Of a stretch of DNA of 6,875 nucleotides, positions 1-4,643 are shown one piece after another. How positions within the stretch are numbered: the stretch's first letter is position 1; every line of letters begins with the position of its first letter. Below the pieces are notes generated by a model. The model had not been told where the DNA came from and ran no database searches. It worked only from the letters and a program-made list of their open reading frames with translations. This DNA comes from CAMEON01 sp045645165 (GTDB lineage: Bacteria > Bacillota > Clostridia > Oscillospirales > CAG-272). The stretch is taken from positions 1-6,875 of the forward strand of contig JAZRIF010000055.1 in NCBI GenBank assembly GCA_045645165.1. Reading direction: 5' to 3'. The translations under genes were made by a program, and so were the position numbers.

Positions 1-864
1 TTCGTGGACGACGAGGAGATCATCAAGCTCCACATCCACACCAACGACCCCGGCCGCGTTCTGTCCGAGGCCATCAAGTACGGTAATCTGGAGACCGTCA
101 AGATTGAGAACATGAAGAAGCAGCACTCCGCCCTCACCGCCGCCGGCCAGGAGTCCACCAAGCCCGTGGATCTGACCCCCGACAAGGACTTCGGCTTCGT
201 GGGCGTTTGCCTGGGCGACGGTACCGCCAACATCTTCCGCGAGCTGGGCGTGCATGAGATCGTCACCGGCGGTCAGACCATGAACCCCTCTACCGACAAC
301 CTCCTGGATGCCATCCGCAAGACCCGCGGCCGCGAGGTATTCGTTCTGCCCAACAACAAGAACATCATCATGGTTGCCAAGCAGGCCGCCGACATCATTG
401 ATGCCGAGGTAGCCGAGGGCCTGGCTCCCGCACAGCGCGTCATCGTGCTGGAGACCCGCAGTGTGCCCGAGGGCATGGCCGCTATGCTGGCCTTTGACGA
501 GACCTCCTCTGCCGACGACAACGCCGCCGCCATGACCGAGACCTTCGGTTGCGTACACACCCTGTCGGTCACCCGCGCCGTAAAGGACGCCGCCATTGAC
601 GGTCTGTCCATCAAGGCCGGCGAGTACATGGGTCTGTGCGACCGTAAGATCGGTTACACCGGCACCGACTACGAGATCATCATTCTGGAAATGCTCCGCA
701 ACTTCCCCGACGCCGCCTTCGTGACCGTTCTCTACGGCGATGAGGTCACCGAGGAGAACGCCAATATCATCTTCGAGAAGATGAAGGCCGTGGTGCCCGA
801 CGCCGAGTGCAACCTGCTCTACGGCGGTCAGCCCCTGTATGATTTCGTGATTTCTGTGGAATAA
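1..864 (+). CDS. fakA: Fatty acid kinase subunit A (FakA/YloV family), C-terminal half, 5' truncated
   Basis: Frame 1 is open from the first base to the TAA at 862-864, giving 287 residues. The family is about 550 residues, so roughly the N-terminal half, including the DhaL-like ATP-binding kinase domain, lies upstream of the window. The visible part begins in the middle domain with a KLHIHTNDPG motif (His at codons 31-33 and 37-39; from memory, the equivalent histidines in staphylococcal FakA bind zinc) and continues with IKYGNLETVKIENMKKQH. The C-terminal domain carries LGDGTANIFRELG, GGQTMNPST (from 268) and VLPNNKNI (from about 343), all typical of this family. FakA phosphorylates fatty acids bound to a FakB carrier protein in the cytoplasm, and the acyl-phosphate feeds PlsX/PlsY phospholipid synthesis. 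The GTG at base 4 is only an internal codon. No frameshift is seen. Family assignment is firm; the physiological role comes from characterised homologues. Confidence 0.9.
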   Translation, partial: FVDDEEIIKLHIHTNDPGRVLSEAIKYGNLETVKIENMKKQHSALTAAGQESTKPVDLTPDKDFGFVGVCLGDGTANIFRELGVHEIVTGGQTMNPSTDNLLDAIRKTRGREVFVLPNNKNIIMVAKQAADIIDAEVAEGLAPAQRVIVLETRSVPEGMAAMLAFDETSSADDNAAAMTETFGCVHTLSVTRAVKDAAIDGLSIKAGEYMGLCDRKIGYTGTDYEIIILEMLRNFPDAAFVTVLYGDEVTEENANIIFEKMKAVVPDAECNLLYGGQPLYDFVISVE

Positions 865-871
865 GAGCTTC

Positions 872-907
872 TCTGGGGGGAACTTCTTGAAAGAAGTTCC
901 CCCCAGA
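872..907. repeat. 17-bp perfect inverted repeat (palindromic repeat element)
   Basis: The left arm TCTGGGGGGAACTTCTT (872-888) is exactly complementary to 891-907, with only GA between. RNA from either strand would form a very stable hairpin, realistically with a 4-6 base loop. It starts 7 bases after the fakA stop. Neither strand has a T-run directly after the stem (the + strand continues CCCCCTTCAAG), so it is not a textbook intrinsic terminator, though it could still slow RNA polymerase or protect the fakA mRNA 3' end. The G6/C6 blocks and the trailing CCCCCTTCAAGAACTTT resemble a dispersed palindromic repeat that I recall from clostridial genomes. That resemblance is from memory and unverified. 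Confidence 0.8.
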
Positions 908-936
908 CCCCCTTCAAGAACTTTCAAAAAATAATG

Positions 937-994
937 GATGGGGCAATGAGAAGGGACAGCCGCAACCATCTTGGCAAGCCCCATTCTGATTTTT
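937..994 (+). terminator. Possible terminator-like stem after fakA
   Basis: GATGGGGC (937-944) can pair with GCCCCATT (978-985), seven Watson-Crick pairs plus one G-U, followed after four bases by TTTTT (990-994). The 33-base loop is long for an intrinsic terminator and has only a weak internal GCC/GGC stem. It could end fakA transcription before aroQ, or be part of the aroQ leader. Confidence is low because of the loop length and short T-run. Confidence 0.25.
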
Positions 995-998
995 AAAT
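971..998 (+). promoter_or_regulatory. Weak candidate promoter for aroQ-rsmB
   Basis: TTGGCA (971-976, five of six matches to TTGACA) is followed after 16 bases by TTAAAT (993-998, four of six matches to TATAAT) in the only AT-rich stretch upstream of aroQ. TATAGT at 998-1003 is a better -10 but has no usable -35 at 16-18 bases. It is much weaker than the two other promoters in the window and overlaps the terminator-like stem, so it may be chance. Confidence 0.25.
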
Positions 999-1043
999 AT
1001 AGTTTCCGACAAATCCAAGCCCCCAAGGGGAAAGGAGCATCCC

Positions 1044-1340
1044 ATGGCAAGAGATATCAAAGAGATCCGCGCCGAGATCGACGCTGTGAATACTCAAATG
1101 GCACAGGCCTTCTGCCGCCGCATGGATTTGGCCGCTGAGGTAGCCGCCTACAAGCAAGAACACGGGCTCCCCATCTGCGACCCTGCTCGCGAGCAGGAGA
1201 TTCTGGCCGAGGTTTCCCGCTTGGTTGATGAGGACTATCGCGGCTATGCGGAGACTTTCTTCAAAACCCTGATGGATCTCAGCAAGGACCATCAACTGAA
1301 GCTGACGGGTGCGGATGCTCACCCTCACGGAAAGGAGTGA
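1044..1340 (+). CDS. aroQ: Chorismate mutase, AroQ class (monofunctional)
   Basis: A 98-residue all-helical chorismate mutase of the AroQ (CM_2) fold. It converts chorismate to prephenate, the branch step to phenylalanine and tyrosine, in the cytoplasm. The active-site set of the E. coli P-protein mutase domain is present with matching spacing: Arg9, Arg26, Lys37, Asp46, Arg49, Glu50, Ser80 and Gln84 (E. coli Arg11, Arg28, Lys39, Asp48, Arg51, Glu52, Ser84, Gln88). Helix 1 begins IRAEIDAVN, and the loop reads LPICDPAREQE. There is no fused prephenate dehydratase or DAHP synthase domain, and the length is normal for a stand-alone enzyme. No signal peptide is seen, so it is not the secreted AroQ-gamma type. 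AAAGGAG at 1031-1037 lies six bases before ATG 1044 and fixes the start. It is followed within three bases by an rsmB-like gene, so both are probably co-transcribed. Confidence 0.92.
   Translation: MARDIKEIRAEIDAVNTQMAQAFCRRMDLAAEVAAYKQEHGLPICDPAREQEILAEVSRLVDEDYRGYAETFFKTLMDLSKDHQLKLTGADAHPHGKE
1331..1337 (+). promoter_or_regulatory. Ribosome binding site of rsmB embedded in the aroQ 3' end
   Basis: AAAGGAG forms the last codons of aroQ (Lys-Glu), directly before its TGA stop, and lies six bases before the rsmB ATG. Sequence and spacing match the aroQ site at 1031-1037. The arrangement implies that ribosomes finishing aroQ can restart on rsmB (translational coupling). Confidence 0.8.
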
Positions 1341-1343
1341 CCC

Positions 1344-2747
1344 ATGCCTACGCCTGCGCACACCCCCAGATCTCTGGCGCTCAACACCCTGCTCGCGGTG
1401 GAAAAAGGACAGTACGGCAACATCGCCGTGGACACCGCCCTGCGCCGTTACCCCATGAGTGACCCCGACCGCCACCTCTACACCGCCCTGGTCTACGGCG
1501 TCACCGAGCGCAAGACCACCCTGGAATACCTGCTCTCGAAATTCTCCTCCCGTCCCATGGAGGAGTTGGACGAAACGGTTCGTCTCGCCCTTTGCATGGG
1601 GCTCTACCAGCTGATCTACCTTGATCGCGTACCCGACCACGCCGCCCTGGACGAGACGGTCTCCCTGGTTCCCCGCAAGGTATCGGGGTACGTCAACGCG
1701 GTGCTCCGCGCCTACCTGCGGTTTGAAGCTTCCCTGCCCCGTCTTCCTGACGGCGGGAAACAGCCCCGCGAAAATAGGCTGACCACCCCCGCCGCATGGT
1801 CGGAGCGCTTCCCCGATCTGACCGATTCCATGAAAACCCTGTCGGTCTGCTGTGGCGTACCGCTGTCGTTGTGCGAAGTTTTCGTGAGCGCACTGGGCTA
1901 CGACCGCGCCGTGTCGGCCCTGACCGCCTTTGGAGACAAGCCCCCCATGACCCTGCGAGTCAACACCGAGAAAACCACCCCCGAGGCGTTGGCCGCCACT
2001 CTGACCGAGGCGGGTTTGACGGTTTTGCCCGCCCTGTACGCCCCCCACGCCCTCTGCGTGCCCGACGGCGCGATCACGAACACCGAGGCATTCGCAAAGG
2101 GTGATTTCTTCATTCAGGACGAGGCCTCCCAGCTCTGCGTAGCCGCGCTGGATGCCCAGGCAGGGGACGTGGTGGTAGACACCTGCGCCTGCCCCGGCTC
2201 CAAGTCCTTCGGTATTGCGCTGACCATGAAGAACCAAGGCGAGGTACACAGCTTTGACCTCCACAAGAGCAAGCTCTCCCTCATTGAATCGGGCGCACAG
2301 CGTCTGGGACTCTCCATCATCACCGCTGACGAGCGGGATGCCCGAGGCCCCGATTCTTCCCTGCTGGGCAAATGCGACCGCGTGCTCTGCGACGTGCCCT
2401 GCTCGGGTCTGGGCGTCATTGCGAAAAAGCCCGAGATCCGTCACAAGGATCTCACCGAATCCGTCCGCCTGCCCGCCATTCAGGCCGCTATTCTGGAGGC
2501 TTCTGCGGGGTATCTCAAGCCCGGCGGCGTGCTGGTGTACTCCACCTGTACCATTCTGCCCGCCGAGAATCAGGACGTTGTGACGGCATTCCTCGCCGCT
2601 CATCCCGAATTTGAGCCCTACGATTTCTCCTTCCCCGCGAAGGATACCACCGTCTCGGATATTCTGTCCGAGGGCGGCATGGTCACCCTGCTCCCCGATG
2701 CCAACCGCACCGACGGCTTCTTCATCGCCCGTCTGCGGCGCAAATAA
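1344..2747 (+). CDS. rsmB: 16S rRNA (cytosine-C5)-methyltransferase, RsmB-like
   Basis: 467 residues, close to the usual 430-450 for RsmB, which methylates C967 of 16S rRNA (E. coli numbering) using S-adenosylmethionine. Residues 1 to about 135 form the NusB-like RNA-binding domain (start PRSLALNTLLAVEKG, then LVYGVTERKTTLEYLL and GLYQLIYLDRVPDHAALDETV). The C-terminal Rossmann domain has GDFFIQDEAS (253-262), the SAM motif DTCACPGSK (279-287), Asp305 in FDLHKSKL, Asp329, motif IV DVPCSGLG with Cys353, and motif VI YSTCT with Cys402. By family knowledge Cys402 is the attacking nucleophile and Cys353 helps release the product. The SAM loop differs from the common DxCAAPGGKT, with Cys283 and Ser286 replacing Ala and Gly. 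The NusB domain favours RsmB over RsmF/YebU. Start: ATG with AAAGGAG six bases upstream. The exact target base is inferred. Confidence 0.88.
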   Translation: MPTPAHTPRSLALNTLLAVEKGQYGNIAVDTALRRYPMSDPDRHLYTALVYGVTERKTTLEYLLSKFSSRPMEELDETVRLALCMGLYQLIYLDRVPDHAALDETVSLVPRKVSGYVNAVLRAYLRFEASLPRLPDGGKQPRENRLTTPAAWSERFPDLTDSMKTLSVCCGVPLSLCEVFVSALGYDRAVSALTAFGDKPPMTLRVNTEKTTPEALAATLTEAGLTVLPALYAPHALCVPDGAITNTEAFAKGDFFIQDEASQLCVAALDAQAGDVVVDTCACPGSKSFGIALTMKNQGEVHSFDLHKSKLSLIESGAQRLGLSIITADERDARGPDSSLLGKCDRVLCDVPCSGLGVIAKKPEIRHKDLTESVRLPAIQAAILEASAGYLKPGGVLVYSTCTILPAENQDVVTAFLAAHPEFEPYDFSFPAKDTTVSDILSEGGMVTLLPDANRTDGFFIARLRRK

Positions 2748-2752
2748 GTATG

Positions 2753-2814
2753 TCCCCCGCCGCATCCCACGCCAAATTCATGTTTTTTCGGCAAAGGGGT
2801 TGAACGGCGGGGGA
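2753..2814. repeat. 10-bp inverted repeat spanning the rsmB-ABC intergenic region
   Basis: TCCCCCGCCG (2753-2762) is exactly complementary to CGGCGGGGGA (2805-2814), separated by 42 bases that contain T6 (2783-2788). The left arm begins six bases after the rsmB stop; the right arm fills most of the spacer between the -35 and -10 of the ABC promoter. In read-through RNA this could form a long-loop stem; in DNA it could be a bipartite protein site. Chance pairing of GC-rich tracts is also possible. Confidence 0.4.
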
Positions 2815-2828
2815 ATTTGTGCTATAAT
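2800..2828 (+). promoter_or_regulatory. SigA-type extended -10 promoter for the ABC exporter operon
   Basis: TTGAAC (2800-2805) and a perfect TATAAT (2823-2828) are separated by 17 bases, with TGC directly before the -10 giving the extended -10 element. Transcription should start near 2835, leaving an AT-rich leader of about 39 bases before the TTG start at 2874. The string GTGCTATAAT (2819-2828) recurs exactly in the promoter at 6550-6578. Confidence 0.85.
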
Positions 2829-2831
2829 GAT

Positions 2832-2857
2832 ATTTGATTTTATACATTTGATTCAAA
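2832..2857. promoter_or_regulatory. Candidate operator: direct repeat and palindrome at the ABC transcription start
   Basis: ATTTGATT occurs twice, at 2832-2839 and 2846-2853, with a 14-base period, and the second copy sits in the palindrome TTTGA-T-TCAAA (2847-2857). It lies across the predicted start site, where a repressor could block transcription. AT-rich leaders give such repeats by chance, and no regulator gene is visible, so confidence is low. Confidence 0.25.
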
Positions 2858-2863
2858 AAGGAG
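2858..2863 (+). promoter_or_regulatory. Ribosome binding site selecting a TTG start
   Basis: AAGGAG lies ten bases before TTG 2874. The only nearby ATG (2864) directly abuts the site, is in another frame and ends after 24 codons. The first in-frame ATG is codon 15, which would remove the conserved amphipathic N-terminus KRLFTYLKPF. TTG is therefore the best start. Confidence 0.75.
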
Positions 2864-2873
2864 ATGATCATCC

Positions 2874-4643
2874 TTGAAACGACTGTTTACCTACCTGAAA
2901 CCCTTCGCGGGACGTATGTCGGTAGGTCTTACCATTAAGATTGCGGGCACGCTGGTAGAGCTGGCGCTCCCCTACATACTGGGTATGATCCTCAACGATA
3001 TCATCGGAAACTTTGCTGATTCCGGGGATACCAAGGGGGGCCTGCGCTCCATTCTGATCTGGGGCGGCATTATGGCGGTCTGCGCCGTGGCGGCTCTGGT
3101 GTTCAACATCGTCGCTAACCGCATGGCGGCCTTTGTGGCCAAGGATGTGGCCACCGCCATCCGCCACGACCTCTTCGACTCCACCATGCGCCTTTCCTGC
3201 GCCCAGGCCGACGCCTTCACGGTGCCCTCTCTGGAATCCCGCCTCACCTCGGATACCTACAACGTCCACCACATGGTGGGTATGATGCAACGCCTGGGCG
3301 TCCGCGCCCCCATTTTGCTGGCGGGCGGCCTGCTCATCACCCTCGCCCTTGACCCCGTACTGACTCTGGTCATGTTCTCGGTCATGCCCCTCATCGTGCT
3401 GACGGTGTATATCGTCTCCAAGCGGGGCGTGCCGCTCTACCGCCAGTCCCAGCAATCGGGTGACGCCATGGTGCGAGTGGTGCGCGAGGATGCTCAAGGC
3501 ATCCGCGTCATCAAGGCCCTCTCCCGCAAGGAGTACGAGCAGGCGCGCTACGATGTGGTCAACCAAAACCTCGTCCGCGACGGACTCCGCGCCGCCGCCA
3601 ATATGTCGGTGTCCAATCCTCTCATCAACCTGTTCCTGAATATCGGTCTGGTGGCGGTGATGTTCGTGGGCGCCATCCGCGTCAACAACGGCACCTGCCA
3701 GCCCGGTACCATCATCTCCTTCATCCAGTACTTCACCATCCTCTCCAACGCCCTTCTGTCCATCACCCGTATCTTCATGATGTTCACCAAGGGAGCCGCC
3801 TCCATGAACCGTATCTGCGAGGTGTTGGATGCGGCGGGTCAAGACGAGAGCGAATCCGCCACCAACGGCACCCTGGCACTTCCCGAGAATCCCGACCGTT
3901 ATATCTCCTTCGAGCGCGTCACCTTCTCCTATCGCGGCAAGGTCAACAACACCGACTGCGTTTCCTTTGACCTCCCCCGCGGCGGTACCCTGGGCATCAT
4001 CGGCGCCACGGGCAGCGGTAAAACCACCCTCCTCTCCCTGCTCATGCGGTTCTACCAAGTCCCCAAGGACAGCGGCACCATCCGCATCGGGGGTAAGGAC
4101 ATCCGCACCATGACCCCTGCCGAGCTTCGTTCCCGCTTCGGCGTAGCCATGCAGAACGACTTCCTTTACGCAGGCACCATCGAGGACAATATCCGCTTCG
4201 GGCGGGATATTTCCCACGAGCAGATCGTCCACGCCGCCACCATGGCCCAAGCCCATGAATTCATCTCCAAGCTGGCCGATGGCTATGACCACAAGCTGAC
4301 CGTGAAGGGTACCAACTTGAGCGGCGGCCAGAAGCAACGCCTGCTCATTTCCCGCGCTCTGGCGGGAAATCCCGACATTCTGGTGCTGGACGATGCCTCC
4401 TCGGCGCTGGACTACAAGACCGATGTGGCTCTCCGCGCGGCTCTGCGGGAAGATACCGCGATCCAAACAGCCACGACTGTCATCATTGCCCAGCGTGTCA
4501 GCTCCATCAAGCATGCCGATCTCATTCTGGTCATGGATCAGGGGGCTGTCATCGGGTACGGTACCCACGACGAACTGAACGAAACCTGCTCGGTGTACCG
4601 CGAGATCGCCGAGTCCCAGATGGGAGGTGCGATCCTTGAATAA
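2874..4643 (+). CDS. Heterodimeric ABC exporter, subunit 1 (permease plus degenerate-site ATPase)
   Basis: 589 residues with the type IV (ABCB-like) exporter layout. An N-terminal elbow helix (LFTYLKPF) is followed by six membrane segments at roughly 17-40, 59-82, 140-185 (two), 247-272 and 278-305, then a cytoplasmic ATPase domain from about 340. ATPase motifs: A-loop Tyr353, Walker A GATGSGKTT (377-385, Lys383), Q-loop Gln427, canonical signature LSGGQ (482-486), Walker B ILVLDD. Two key residues deviate: the catalytic Glu is Asp507, and the switch-loop His is Gln540 (AQRVSS instead of AHRLST). This pattern marks the degenerate-site half of TM287/288- and BmrCD-type heterodimers. It would pair with the next gene, which it overlaps by eight bases. 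Family homologues export drugs, lipids or peptides; the substrate cannot be read from sequence. The TTG start is supported by AAGGAG ten bases upstream. Confidence 0.9.
   Translation: MKRLFTYLKPFAGRMSVGLTIKIAGTLVELALPYILGMILNDIIGNFADSGDTKGGLRSILIWGGIMAVCAVAALVFNIVANRMAAFVAKDVATAIRHDLFDSTMRLSCAQADAFTVPSLESRLTSDTYNVHHMVGMMQRLGVRAPILLAGGLLITLALDPVLTLVMFSVMPLIVLTVYIVSKRGVPLYRQSQQSGDAMVRVVREDAQGIRVIKALSRKEYEQARYDVVNQNLVRDGLRAAANMSVSNPLINLFLNIGLVAVMFVGAIRVNNGTCQPGTIISFIQYFTILSNALLSITRIFMMFTKGAASMNRICEVLDAAGQDESESATNGTLALPENPDRYISFERVTFSYRGKVNNTDCVSFDLPRGGTLGIIGATGSGKTTLLSLLMRFYQVPKDSGTIRIGGKDIRTMTPAELRSRFGVAMQNDFLYAGTIEDNIRFGRDISHEQIVHAATMAQAHEFISKLADGYDHKLTVKGTNLSGGQKQRLLISRALAGNPDILVLDDASSALDYKTDVALRAALREDTAIQTATTVIIAQRVSSIKHADLILVMDQGAVIGYGTHDELNETCSVYREIAESQMGGAILE
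4622..4628 (+). promoter_or_regulatory. Ribosome binding site selecting the TTG start of ABC subunit 2
   Basis: GGGAGGT ends seven bases before TTG 4636, ideal spacing. The upstream in-frame GTG at 4627 overlaps this site and has no site of its own. The next in-frame ATG is at 4669. Choosing TTG gives an eight-base overlap with subunit 1 (stop 4641-4643), typical of coupled subunits. Confidence 0.7.

Noticed and set aside
872..907. Palindrome as a classical intrinsic terminator of fakA
   Set aside because: The stem is strong, but no T-run follows on the + strand (CCCCCTT follows) or on the - strand, so it is recorded as a repeat.
934..996. 20-codon open frame upstream of aroQ considered as an amino acid leader peptide
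   Set aside because: No ribosome binding site, no run of Phe, Tyr or Trp codons, and no T-box sequence nearby.
993..2765. 590-codon open frame on the - strand, antisense to aroQ-rsmB
   Set aside because: It mirrors two well-identified + strand genes. Its Gly/His/Gln/Val-rich translation has no family motifs, and such frames arise from GC-rich third positions.
2864..2938. 24-codon open frame starting at the ATG ten bases before the ABC TTG start
   Set aside because: The AAGGAG directly abuts this ATG with no spacing, so initiation there is unlikely. The frame is short and lacks features.
4627..4635. GTG at 4627 as the start of ABC subunit 2
   Set aside because: It overlaps the GGGAGGT ribosome binding site that serves TTG 4636, and has no site of its own.
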